The notes below the pieces were generated by a model, which was given only the letters and a program-made list of their open reading frames with translations, was not told the DNA's origin and did no database searches. A program made the translations under genes and the position numbers. Shown here in pieces: positions 28,832 to 37,240 of a stretch of 64,000 nt of DNA. Location of the stretch: NCBI RefSeq assembly GCF_900182655.1, contig NZ_FXTC01000002.1, forward strand, positions 434,001 through 498,000, in the 5' to 3' direction. The stretch is from Chryseobacterium rhizoplanae. GTDB taxonomy: Bacteria; Bacteroidota; Bacteroidia; Flavobacteriales; Weeksellaceae. The stretch's first letter is position 1. Every line of letters starts with the position of its first letter.

Positions 28832-29696
28832 AACTAGAGAGCTAGTCAATACATTGACTGATGAAGAACGTATAAAATCCGTTAAAAAAGCAAAATGGAT
28901 CGGTTATACTCATGCAAAAAAAATTCATCAAAAACTTGAAGATTTGAGAGACTACCCTACCAATTTACGAATGCCAAATTTATTACTAATTGGAGATTCC
29001 AACAATGGTAAAACGGCTCTCCTTAATAAGTTTACAACAACCAATCCATCATTCATTATAGAAGAAACACAAGAACTTGTATTACCCGCATTAATGGTTC
29101 AAGCCCCACCTGAACCGGATGAAAAGAGATTTTATAATATCATACTTGAAAATTTATATGCACCATATAAATCGAGTGAAAAAATAGAAATGCGTCAACA
29201 AAGAACGATTTATTTATTAAAGAAATTGAAAGTTAAAATTTTAATTATTGATGAAATTCACCACTTATTAGCTGGCACAATTTCAAAACAAAGATTGTTT
29301 TTGAATGTTCTTAAATATATATCCAATGAATTACAAATATCTTTAGTTTGTTCAGGAACTAGAGAAGCGTTTAACGCTATTCAAACGGATCCACAATTAG
29401 CAAACAGATTTGAACCAAAGGTCCTACCTAAGTGGAATAATGATGAAGAATATTTAAGGCTTCTAGCTAGTTTTGAAAGAATACTCCCCCTAAAAAATCC
29501 CTCGCATTTGATTGAAAACTCCTTATGTAGTTTAATACTGTCAAAAAGTGAAGGTTTATTGGGTGAAATCTCAAAAATTTTAGAACTATCTACAATTTTA
29601 GCTATTGAAACTGGAATTGAAAAAATAAATAAAAACATACTCGAAAATATAGATTACACATCTCCTAGTGAAAGAAAAAAAATGATATTCAGATGA
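28812..29696 (+). CDS. tnsC: TnsC AAA+ regulator, short TniB-like form
   Basis: An AAA+ ATPase of about 294 residues that passes target choice from TniQ to the transposase. Walker A is LLIGDSNNGKTALLNKF (about residue 60) and Walker B is KILIIDEIHHLL (about 145), followed by sensor-type SLVCSGTREAF. The ATG at 28812 was preferred over a TTG five codons earlier; it overlaps tnsB by 20 bases. The protein is much shorter than Tn7 TnsC (~555) and is closer in size to TniB. Confidence 0.9.
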   Translation: MMHLHDKTRELVNTLTDEERIKSVKKAKWIGYTHAKKIHQKLEDLRDYPTNLRMPNLLLIGDSNNGKTALLNKFTTTNPSFIIEETQELVLPALMVQAPPEPDEKRFYNIILENLYAPYKSSEKIEMRQQRTIYLLKKLKVKILIIDEIHHLLAGTISKQRLFLNVLKYISNELQISLVCSGTREAFNAIQTDPQLANRFEPKVLPKWNNDEEYLRLLASFERILPLKNPSHLIENSLCSLILSKSEGLLGEISKILELSTILAIETGIEKINKNILENIDYTSPSERKKMIFR

Positions 29697-30676
29697 GTTT
29701 TTTAATTATTAATTCCAAGGTATTACCAGGGTATATTCCTCCTGAAAAAGATGAACTACTATCTAGTTGGATCTTTAGATTATCACAGTCTCATAAAATA
29801 AAACCTTTTTCATTTACAAAATTTTATTTTAAAGAAACTACATTTTGGAATAGAGACGTGGATAAATTTATTTATATTTCAATAATTGACCAATTAACTA
29901 AAATAACTCCTCTCACAAAAAATGATATTTTAAATTTGCACCTTATTTCTTATAAAGATATCATTTTTAATACTCCTCTAGCATCATCATATACCCCTGG
30001 AATTACTAATCTTGGAATATATCATAGAAAAAGAAAAAATAATGGTTTATTAGCTTGCCCAAAATGCTTAATAAAAAAACACTATTTTAAAAAAAGCTGG
30101 CGTTTACTTACCTCCTTAATTTGTACAGAATGCAAGTGTTATCTAATTGACCAATGCCCTAACTGTAATTCTCCAATTATATTTCAAAGACTTGATATAG
30201 GTGATAAAAGTAACCATAAAAATATTCCAATTTACTTATGCTGGCACTGTAATTTTGATTTAAGAAAAGAATTTGAAGTAATAGCTGATGACTCCTTGAT
30301 TTATAATTATCAAAATGATATAAATGAATGTATAGTTAATGGGTACAGTATGCAAACGCAATACTCCTTTCTATATATTCAGGTATTACTAAATATTTTA
30401 GGAAAATCAAAAACGAGTTCATCAACTTGGACAAGAGTTAGAAATGCTTTTATGACAGAATTTAATTTAATTGATGAAGATTTTTTTTGTAAAAGTGCAG
30501 ATACAACAATTCAATATCGTAGAAAGATCATACCATTAATATATTTTTTGTTAAATAATATACCTGAAAGATTTGCTCCTTTCTGCAAAAAGTACTCTTT
30601 AAGATACTCTGATTTTGCCAAAGATCATGTACATCTTCCGTTCTGGTTTTATAGAATTTTTAGAGAATATTATTAA
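29693..30676 (+). CDS. tniQ: TniQ/TnsD-family target-selection protein
   Basis: A 327-residue zinc-finger protein that starts inside the tnsC stop (ATGA overlap). The TniQ entry motif PPEKDELLSSWIFRLSQSH is at residues 16-34. Two zinc-binding knuckle pairs follow: CPKC with CTEC (about 123-148) and CPNC with CWHC (about 156-187). The C-terminal ~110 residues are probably DNA-binding. As the only TniQ in the element, it is the likely reader of the comM target site. It converges with the TnsE-like gene, overlapping by 17 bases. Confidence 0.9.
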   Translation: MSFLIINSKVLPGYIPPEKDELLSSWIFRLSQSHKIKPFSFTKFYFKETTFWNRDVDKFIYISIIDQLTKITPLTKNDILNLHLISYKDIIFNTPLASSYTPGITNLGIYHRKRKNNGLLACPKCLIKKHYFKKSWRLLTSLICTECKCYLIDQCPNCNSPIIFQRLDIGDKSNHKNIPIYLCWHCNFDLRKEFEVIADDSLIYNYQNDINECIVNGYSMQTQYSFLYIQVLLNILGKSKTSSSTWTRVRNAFMTEFNLIDEDFFCKSADTTIQYRRKIIPLIYFLLNNIPERFAPFCKKYSLRYSDFAKDHVHLPFWFYRIFREYY

Positions 30677-32396
30677 TTATCCTAGTTTCGAAAAGCTTCT
30701 TCGCTGTCCTTAAAGCTGCTTTTGTAATTAATTCTTCTCTATCGGTGATACTTCCATCCCCCTTTCTCGGACGGTCATGTTTAGCTCCAAGTTGAATTAC
30801 TATCCCTCTGGCTATGTAATCTCTTGAATATTGATTTTTGATATATGACCACAAAATCTTTGACGTTTCTTTTATTTCATTTTCATAATCATTAAACTCA
30901 GAACCTAATAAAAATAAATTTTCTACTGGTATTCTAAGAAATAACTCTTTATTGAAAACACCAATAATCCCATTCCCAAATTCAACAAAGTATATATACT
31001 TATTTAGGTAACCAATCTCAACAAATTGAAATGGTAAAGGAATTTCATTTTTTGAAAATTCTCTCAAATTAAAATTAGGCAAACTATCTAGATAATTTCT
31101 CTTAAGTATCCTAATTACTTCTCTAAAATATTCAAAATTTCCAATCGAAATGATTGTATTTTGAATATTTTCCCTTACCGTATCAGCAAATTCCAATAAA
31201 TTTTCAATTTCTCTAATTACATCTTTATTTTTATTATCTCCATTTTGCAAATCTACACTATAGGCTTCTTTTTGCCTCTCTCTTTTTACGATAGTTACAG
31301 GAATATAAAAAGGATTTCGCAATTTTTCATTTACTGCTTCTCCTGCAGGATTATTATTTGCCGTATCTTTTGTTAAGTTTAGTGATAAGCCTTCTGTTTC
31401 AGGAATAGAAGGTCGCGTAACATCAATTGGATCGTGATTTTTTCTATCCTTAGTAGAATTTTTAGCATTAAAAGGGAATAATCTTATTTCATCCACAGTA
31501 TATGGTTGTTTATTCAAGAATGTAAAATTTGTAATCCTATAAGCTAATAAGTAATCCACCTTTTTACCTTCAGAATCTAATGCATACATTTCTTTACCAG
31601 TTACACCAAGGTTATATTTTTTAAATTCCCAAGAAATATTCAGATATGTACTTCCTTCTTCTTTTTGATTGTTAAAAAATGATTCGTGTACATGAGAATA
31701 AATACTCCACAAAAACTTAACTCCCTTTTCATCTTTAATAAAGAAAAAAGGAGCTAATATAATAGCTTCTTGCTTTGTTAATTTAGATGCATCATAATGA
31801 AGCTCTCCAATCTCTTTTCCTATTTCGTCACCTAATCCTGAATAAGTTTTTATTTTATCTAAATTGAATCCAGATAATATCTCTCCCGAAAAAGCTTTAT
31901 TTATTAACTTATCATTGTAAAAAAATAGATATTGTAGAATAGTATAAGGTGAAATAAGAATGCATCTATTTTTTTTAAATTTATTCTTACCAAATACTTT
32001 TAGATATTTAAAACTATTATCAATTATTTCGCTAGAATTCTTAATAAAATATTCATTTCCAATCAATGGGAATTTATTCTGAGTCATATAATAAGAGTCA
32101 TGCATAGTAAAATTGTAACTATTATCATGAGATAGGGGAAGTAACTTCTCTTCTTTAGCATCGTACAATGATCCTATACTATATTCTGATAAGAATGAGA
32201 CTGGAACAGTTTTGACCACCCAATTATTATAATCAATATTGTTATGCCAAGAACCATCAGGCATCATTTTATTATAAAAATAAAAATCAACCTTTCGCTG
32301 TTTATCATATTTTACTTTACCAATCCAGAATAAATACCAATATCGCCCTCTCCCTTCAGGAAAATCAATGATATGCTTTTTCTTAGCCATTTGCAT
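30660..32396 (-). CDS. Putative TnsE-like transposition protein (diverged)
   Basis: A 578-residue protein with no signal or membrane segment. It sits right after tniQ but in the opposite direction. Its size, a middle low-complexity linker (about residues 320-380), and parts of its sequence recall Tn7 TnsE (~538 residues): an N-terminal half with ISPYTILQYLFFYNDKLI, a mid motif LAYRITNFTF, and a C-terminal QLGAKHDRPRKGDGSITDRE then a terminal helix. The comparison is from memory of TnsE and remains tentative. It could also be equivalent to TniE of Tn6022-type elements, or unrelated cargo. Confidence 0.45.
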   Translation of the reverse strand: MQMAKKKHIIDFPEGRGRYWYLFWIGKVKYDKQRKVDFYFYNKMMPDGSWHNNIDYNNWVVKTVPVSFLSEYSIGSLYDAKEEKLLPLSHDNSYNFTMHDSYYMTQNKFPLIGNEYFIKNSSEIIDNSFKYLKVFGKNKFKKNRCILISPYTILQYLFFYNDKLINKAFSGEILSGFNLDKIKTYSGLGDEIGKEIGELHYDASKLTKQEAIILAPFFFIKDEKGVKFLWSIYSHVHESFFNNQKEEGSTYLNISWEFKKYNLGVTGKEMYALDSEGKKVDYLLAYRITNFTFLNKQPYTVDEIRLFPFNAKNSTKDRKNHDPIDVTRPSIPETEGLSLNLTKDTANNNPAGEAVNEKLRNPFYIPVTIVKRERQKEAYSVDLQNGDNKNKDVIREIENLLEFADTVRENIQNTIISIGNFEYFREVIRILKRNYLDSLPNFNLREFSKNEIPLPFQFVEIGYLNKYIYFVEFGNGIIGVFNKELFLRIPVENLFLLGSEFNDYENEIKETSKILWSYIKNQYSRDYIARGIVIQLGAKHDRPRKGDGSITDREELITKAALRTAKKLFETRIINNIL

Positions 32397-32501
32397 CTGC
32401 TTTTGTTGTTAATTTATCACTTTTTTTGGATTTATAAAACATTGTTAATTATTTGCAATGGATTTATAATAAATTTGCCTTAATGTATAGTATATTTTGA
32501 A

Positions 32502-33020
32502 ATGAACACCACAGACTCTATTGCTTTTTTTGCATTACTAGTAGCTACCCTAGCTTTAATTTTTTCTTTCTTTGTTTACTTAAAAGATCGAAGAAGAAAT
32601 AATCAAGATCAATTATTTCAAGAGAAATTCTCCTCCTATAAAGAGCTCTTAAATTTAGCAAAGACAACCTATTCAAAATTTTTTGATTTGGTTGACCTAG
32701 TTCAATTTTTTCAAGGCAACCAATATCAATGGGAAAAGAAATATTCTAAAATATCCGGATATTATTACGAGTTAGCCTATACATTCAGCTATGCTTTATC
32801 TAAAACTTCTTTCTTTATTCCTTCTGACATTTTAAATAAATTCACAGAACTGGAAGCAGCGCTAATTCATTTTGTCACAGTAGCATCCCATCAAAATTCA
32901 GAAATTTCTATTACATCCTATGAAAAATTGCAAGAACAAATAGAAACAATTGAAAGCTTAATTAGAAAAGATTTAAACATTGAAAATTTAAGCCTTGGAT
33001 TACATAAAAGACTGATGTAA
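32502..33020 (+). CDS. Small membrane-anchored protein, unknown
   Basis: A 172-residue protein with one N-terminal transmembrane helix (about residues 7-27, SIAFFALLVATLALIFSFFV) and a cytoplasmic helical domain starting KDRRRNNQDQLFQEKFSSY. This organisation is like many small helical accessory proteins in defence islands, but no family is recognised. It is divergent from the TnsE-like gene, with a TAAATTTG box at 32470-32477, 24 bases before the start. It is probably the first gene of the cargo. Confidence 0.6.
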   Translation: MNTTDSIAFFALLVATLALIFSFFVYLKDRRRNNQDQLFQEKFSSYKELLNLAKTTYSKFFDLVDLVQFFQGNQYQWEKKYSKISGYYYELAYTFSYALSKTSFFIPSDILNKFTELEAALIHFVTVASHQNSEISITSYEKLQEQIETIESLIRKDLNIENLSLGLHKRLM

Positions 33021-33110
33021 AATATAATACAATTATCATGTAATAAAAAAAGAAGATATGCAGATAGATTGCGCAGTAAGAAAATACCTTTGAGAAATAT
33101 CTATAATAAT

Positions 33111-33902
33111 ATGAAGAAAGAAGTAGAAAAAGTTATTAATGAAATTCTAAGTGATTTTTATTTAAAAATGGATGTAAAATACACCACTCATAGCTCTATA
33201 AACTTATCGTTAGTAAGATACTTTAATTTTAGACTAAAATATATAGATCAAGTTCCTAGGAAAATAATGATTTCTAAAGAATTACTTGAATCACTTGAAA
33301 ATAACAAAAATTTGAATATTTTGTCGTTACTGCATATTTTTAATAGAACAGAAAGGGGATTAGATCTAAATCCATTTCAAAGTAAACAGTCTTTTAATAG
33401 TAATGTTCATGATAGATTATTTAACGACTGGGGAATACACCATCTTCATATTTCCCATAAAAAGAACTTAGAAAATGAATTCTTTAATAAAAGAACTGGG
33501 CCACTACTATTTGTAAGATTTACTGATGATACTGCGTATTTTATAGATGTAAAATCTCATCATGATAAGGATGTATGGAGTACCAAAGATTTTATTAGGA
33601 TTCTAAAAAATAATTGGCCACAATCTATTGAAAGATTTGAAGCAGGTTTTAGGATTTATCCTGATTTGGATGATTCTGATATTGGTACTTTAAGAAAGAA
33701 TGGTTATCTATTTGGAATAAACGTTGATGAAAAATCTTATATTCTTCTAGGCCACGGACAGGCAACTTCAGGAGATAATCTTATGGCGACTAGGCTCGCT
33801 GGCAATATTTGGAGATGGGTAGGACAAAATATAAGCTTGGTTCAAAATAATAAAACACTATTTAAATTCGAATTACTAAAGCAGCTTTGTTTAAACTACT
33901 AA
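33111..33902 (+). CDS. Conserved hypothetical protein with DWGIHHLHIS motif
   Basis: A protein of about 263 residues from the ATG at 33111 (a TTG 14 codons earlier is possible but less likely). It has no signal or membrane segment. The centre carries DWGIHHLHIS followed by RTGPLLFVRFTDDTAYFIDVKSHH, with several conserved His and Asp residues that could form a metal or nucleotide site. I recall similar proteins in mobile regions of other bacteria, without an assigned function. It lies between the small membrane protein and the RES gene in the cargo. Confidence 0.6.
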   Translation: MKKEVEKVINEILSDFYLKMDVKYTTHSSINLSLVRYFNFRLKYIDQVPRKIMISKELLESLENNKNLNILSLLHIFNRTERGLDLNPFQSKQSFNSNVHDRLFNDWGIHHLHISHKKNLENEFFNKRTGPLLFVRFTDDTAYFIDVKSHHDKDVWSTKDFIRILKNNWPQSIERFEAGFRIYPDLDDSDIGTLRKNGYLFGINVDEKSYILLGHGQATSGDNLMATRLAGNIWRWVGQNISLVQNNKTLFKFELLKQLCLNY

Positions 33903-33946
33903 TTCATAATAGTTTAAAATAATTACACATTAATTGTTAATATATT

Positions 33947-34798
33947 ATGCAAAACAATACAGAAATTCTCAAACAGAAAATTCAATTTCTTAGAAACTTT
34001 CTAAAAAAAGATTCTATAAATGAAAAAGAAATTAACCTTCTAAAAAATTTCTTTTTAGATTTTTCCTTTATAACGGGACTAACCTATAAAATGAAAATAG
34101 AAAATTTTCAACGTGTTACAATAAACTCTAGAATTTTTGGTGAAGAAAAAAGGATAACAGAAATTAGTCATTTGGAAAATCCGCCTGAAATGTATGTAAA
34201 AAGATATGGAAGAGCAAATATGATAGGACAAAGTGTATTGTACGCCACAGACAATCCATTAACTGCATTGGCTGAAATGAGACCCGAAGCAGGACAGTTA
34301 ATAACTATTTCAAAATGGAAACTAATAACTGACTATGATTTAACAGTAAATTCTATTTTTAAAAATTCTCCATTGACAAAAGATGTTGGTAATTTAATGA
34401 CAATAAAAGCGCAAATTGAATATTCTAAGCTTGTCTCTAAAATAAACTATCCAAAAGAACTACTGGATCAGATAGATTTACTAATTCAATTCATCTGTGA
34501 TTGTTTCAGTAAAGAAGTTAATGATTTAAATCATTTTGATTATTTTTTAAGTGCGCATTATGCAAATCAAATCTTTACTACACTTCAAAATGGAGAAATT
34601 GATGCTATCCTTTATCCGAGTGTCAGACAATCACTTGAATTAACAAATATTGCAATGAAGCCAACTATATTTAAAACTAATTATGTTTTAGAAAGTGTTG
34701 AAGAAAGTAAACTTGTAAGATTCTCCAATAACGGTTGGCAATTGGAAGGAACTGGTGATTCCAAAAAATTCGAAAACGGGACTATTCTTTGGTTATAG
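33947..34798 (+). CDS. RES-domain protein
   Basis: A 283-residue protein. After an ~65-residue helical N-terminus comes the RES core: an Arg in KRYGRANMIGQSVLYATDNP and TALAEMRPEAGQLITISKW, which includes the conserved Glu, then a DYFLSAHYANQIF helix region and the Ser of LYPSVRQS. RES toxins consume NAD+ (phosphorolysis in the Res-Xre systems). No Xre-type antitoxin gene is adjacent, so it may act as a stand-alone effector or pair with an unrecognised neighbour. Confidence 0.75.
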   Translation: MQNNTEILKQKIQFLRNFLKKDSINEKEINLLKNFFLDFSFITGLTYKMKIENFQRVTINSRIFGEEKRITEISHLENPPEMYVKRYGRANMIGQSVLYATDNPLTALAEMRPEAGQLITISKWKLITDYDLTVNSIFKNSPLTKDVGNLMTIKAQIEYSKLVSKINYPKELLDQIDLLIQFICDCFSKEVNDLNHFDYFLSAHYANQIFTTLQNGEIDAILYPSVRQSLELTNIAMKPTIFKTNYVLESVEESKLVRFSNNGWQLEGTGDSKKFENGTILWL

Positions 34799-34876
34799 AA
34801 CAGCCACTATAGCTTTTCACCTCTTCAATAAGTTATGAATGTTAATCATATACAATATTAAATTTAAGTAAACGAG

Positions 34877-35413
34877 ATGAAACAAAAGAAGAAATTATTT
34901 GAACAACACATATATCATGAAATAGATGACGAGGAAAAAGCAGATGAGTATCTTGAAAATTCTCTCCCACTTATTGGCTTAATAGTGATGTATTTTAATG
35001 GATTGGAAAAATCGTTAGACAGTATAATATGCAAAATATTTACAGACAGATCAGATTCAACCGGATTAATTGTATTACATAAAATGTCATATGCCACTAA
35101 AGTAGATTTATTCAAAAGATTTAGTGAAGATTTTCATTTTGCTTGTGATGTTAAGATTGAAGGCTATCAGACATTAATAGCCAATCTCAGAGAAAGCGGA
35201 AGATTACGAAACCTTGTAGTACATGCTGACTGGGAAAATACCGATAATGATGGCTACACTTACATAAATTTAAAGATTTCAAGCAATGGAATGGAACAAG
35301 AGTATTTACAGTTCTCTGTAGATTCTTTAAAGGAAATTATTGACTTGATCATTACTTCTCGAAATGAGCTACAGGAATATTGGGATAAACGAAATGAAAA
35401 ACTATATAAATAA
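34877..35413 (+). CDS. HEPN-like helical protein
   Basis: A 178-residue, mostly helical protein. It contains RNLVVHADW at about residues 111-119, which is the R-x4-H motif of HEPN ribonuclease domains, preceded by a helical pair (LIVMYFNGLEKSLDSIICKIF and YATKVDLFKRFSEDF). Such proteins act as RNases or toxins in many defence modules. The next small gene follows after 11 bases and might be its partner. The call rests on the motif and helical content alone. Confidence 0.5.
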   Translation: MKQKKKLFEQHIYHEIDDEEKADEYLENSLPLIGLIVMYFNGLEKSLDSIICKIFTDRSDSTGLIVLHKMSYATKVDLFKRFSEDFHFACDVKIEGYQTLIANLRESGRLRNLVVHADWENTDNDGYTYINLKISSNGMEQEYLQFSVDSLKEIIDLIITSRNELQEYWDKRNEKLYK

Positions 35414-35424
35414 CACTAATTACT

Positions 35425-35682
35425 ATGACCTACGAAGAAACATTAAACCTTAAAATTGAAGCAGAGAAAACTATTATGGAAACAGGCTATTTATATAAAT
35501 ATTTAATTGTTCCTGAAATTGAAGAAGAACGAATCAAATTTTTTGAAAGCTACAATGAGAAAAAATATACTGATGAAGATTGCAAAAAGTATTCAAGCAA
35601 TAAAGAATATTTAGTATGGCAAACTTTAACAGATGAATCAATTGAAAGAATTATTAAAGAATCTAGACGTAGGTTTCAATAA
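35425..35682 (+). CDS. Small acidic hypothetical protein
   Basis: An 85-residue acidic helical protein (YLIVPEIEEERIKFFESYNE; ESIERIIKESRRRFQ at the end). It starts 11 bases after the HEPN-like gene, so the two are probably co-transcribed and could form a toxin-antitoxin-like pair. No family is recognised. Confidence 0.5.
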   Translation: MTYEETLNLKIEAEKTIMETGYLYKYLIVPEIEEERIKFFESYNEKKYTDEDCKKYSSNKEYLVWQTLTDESIERIIKESRRRFQ

Positions 35683-35742
35683 CAATTTAAAAAATTATAG
35701 AAACAAAATATACACATATTTAAAATTCCAATTGTAAAAAAG

Positions 35743-35776
35743 AAATCCTAACTTTAAAATGTTAGGATTTTTTATT
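35743..35776. terminator. Bidirectional terminator inside the cargo
   Basis: A perfect 10-bp stem AAATCCTAAC / GTTAGGATTT with loop TTTAAAAT, followed by T-rich sequence. It separates the plus-strand HEPN-like pair from the convergent YozE-SAM gene. Confidence 0.8.
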
Positions 35777-35824
35777 GGTTATTTCAATTATGTTGGCACT
35801 AATAATTTGTTGAAATATAATTTA

Positions 35825-36349
35825 CTATTCTAAAAGGGAAAGTAAGAAGTTAAATTGATTCTTTTGACAACAAAAGCGTAAAGCCATTTCCATCCCCAAA
35901 TTTGGGTTATCAATCATATAACTTTCTATTTGTCCCCCATCAGAAAGATCAACAGTTTGCCTGTTTATAATTTTAAGTTCGTCTAGATCTTTCATTATTG
36001 TTTCCGGATATTTGCTACCCAATGGTATTGTTACCATATAACCACAAGTCTCTATAAAAGGCATTGCTATATTCTTATCAGTTGCATCTTCAATAGATTG
36101 TACATTATTATCTTTTAAATACTCTAAAATAAATTTTAGAGTAGCATTATTTTTTTTTAAATATTCTGCAAAAAACTTTTGAAAAATCTCATTAGTTCCA
36201 TTACGTCTCGTTTGGAAATCTAAATAATCAAAAATTTCCTTATTTGCTTTGTCTGATGGAAAATCTTTGTCTCTTATTATGTCATTTGCTAAATCTCCTA
36301 TTGGAGTTTCTATTGATGAACATTCTCTAACAAATTCATTGATTGTCAT
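35825..36349 (-). CDS. YozE-SAM-like domain protein
   Basis: Using the ATG at 36349 (the frame opens 11 codons earlier), this is a protein of about 174 residues. The first ~60 residues match the YozE SAM-like fold: MTINEFVREC then PIGDLANDIIRDKDFPSD and IFDYLDF. This module occurs in Firmicutes YozE and in proteins of phages and integrative elements. The C-terminal ~110 residues (FIETCGYMVTIPLGSKYPE) are not recognised. It is convergent with the HEPN-like operon. Confidence 0.65.
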   Translation of the reverse strand: MTINEFVRECSSIETPIGDLANDIIRDKDFPSDKANKEIFDYLDFQTRRNGTNEIFQKFFAEYLKKNNATLKFILEYLKDNNVQSIEDATDKNIAMPFIETCGYMVTIPLGSKYPETIMKDLDELKIINRQTVDLSDGGQIESYMIDNPNLGMEMALRFCCQKNQFNFLLSLLE

Positions 36350-36581
36350 TCTTTTAATTTTTATATTGGTTATTATAATCAAGGTTTTTAGCTAAGGTAA
36401 TAAAATTGATATTGTGATCAACTATGCAGACCAGTAATTTTGATAAATAGCAGTAGTTTTAAGAAAGTTTCGGATGCAAAATAAACTTAAGAGATCTTCT
36501 CAAAAAGTGATCGTTTATTAATACAAAAATAAACAGCCAAAAATTCAAGCTAAAATAGTATCATTTACCGTTTAATTTAAT

Positions 36582-36589
36582 AGTTTTGC
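36582..36589 (+). promoter_or_regulatory. Promoter -7 box upstream of the resolvase gene
   Basis: TAGTTTTG fits TAnnTTTG and lies 27 bases before the resolvase ATG. It may serve the resolvase alone or the following operon as well. Confidence 0.4.
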
Positions 36590-36616
36590 AAATAAACCTT
36601 TTTTTAAACTAAAATT

Positions 36617-37180
36617 ATGATTGTTGGATATGCAAGAGTTTCGACTTCTGATCAAAATATCTCTACGCAAGTTGAAATTTTGAAAGAAAAAGGATGTGAA
36701 AAAATTTTCACAGATATTGCAAGTGGAGTCAGAGAACATAGGGAGGGATTAAATGATATGCTTTCATACCTGCGAAAGGGTGATATAGTAATAGTGTACA
36801 AAACTGATAGAATTTTCAGATCACTTAAGAATATGATTGATTTAATAGAAAAATTCAATGAAAAGGAGATTCTATTTAAAAGTATCACTGAACCTGCGTT
36901 TGATACTACTTCTGCTAATGGAAAATTTATTATACAAATTTTTAGTGCTGTTGCGGAATTTGAAAGAAACCTCATAAGTGAAAGGACTAAATCCGGATTA
37001 GAAGGAGCTCGAAAAAGGAAAAAACTTTTAGGTCGGCCAAAAGGATCTAGCAAAAAAAGTATTGAAAAATATCAATATGCTAAACATCTTTATGATAATA
37101 AAAAGATCTCAATTGATAAAGCATGTAAACAAGCAGGAATAAGCAAAGCAACATTTTATCGTGTTGAAAAACAAAGTTAA
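36617..37180 (+). CDS. Serine resolvase/invertase (Tn3 family)
   Basis: A 187-residue serine recombinase. The catalytic Ser9 is in GYARVSTSDQN. Further family motifs follow: KTDRIFRSLKNMIDL, the FIIQIFSAVAEFERNLISERTKSGL helix and GRPKGSS, leading to a C-terminal helix-turn-helix (ISIDKACKQAGISKATFYRV). It could resolve cointegrates or invert a nearby segment. It stands just upstream of the methylase operon. No pair of res or inversion sites was found by eye. Confidence 0.92.
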   Translation: MIVGYARVSTSDQNISTQVEILKEKGCEKIFTDIASGVREHREGLNDMLSYLRKGDIVIVYKTDRIFRSLKNMIDLIEKFNEKEILFKSITEPAFDTTSANGKFIIQIFSAVAEFERNLISERTKSGLEGARKRKKLLGRPKGSSKKSIEKYQYAKHLYDNKKISIDKACKQAGISKATFYRVEKQS

Positions 37181-37240
37181 GCGTAAGCTCCATAAATAAT
37201 ACTATTCGATATAAAAATAAAAGGACAGCCTATTATAGTA

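Noticed and set aside
36383..36616. res or inversion site for the serine resolvase
   Set aside because: No paired dyads of the expected spacing were found by eye in the gap.
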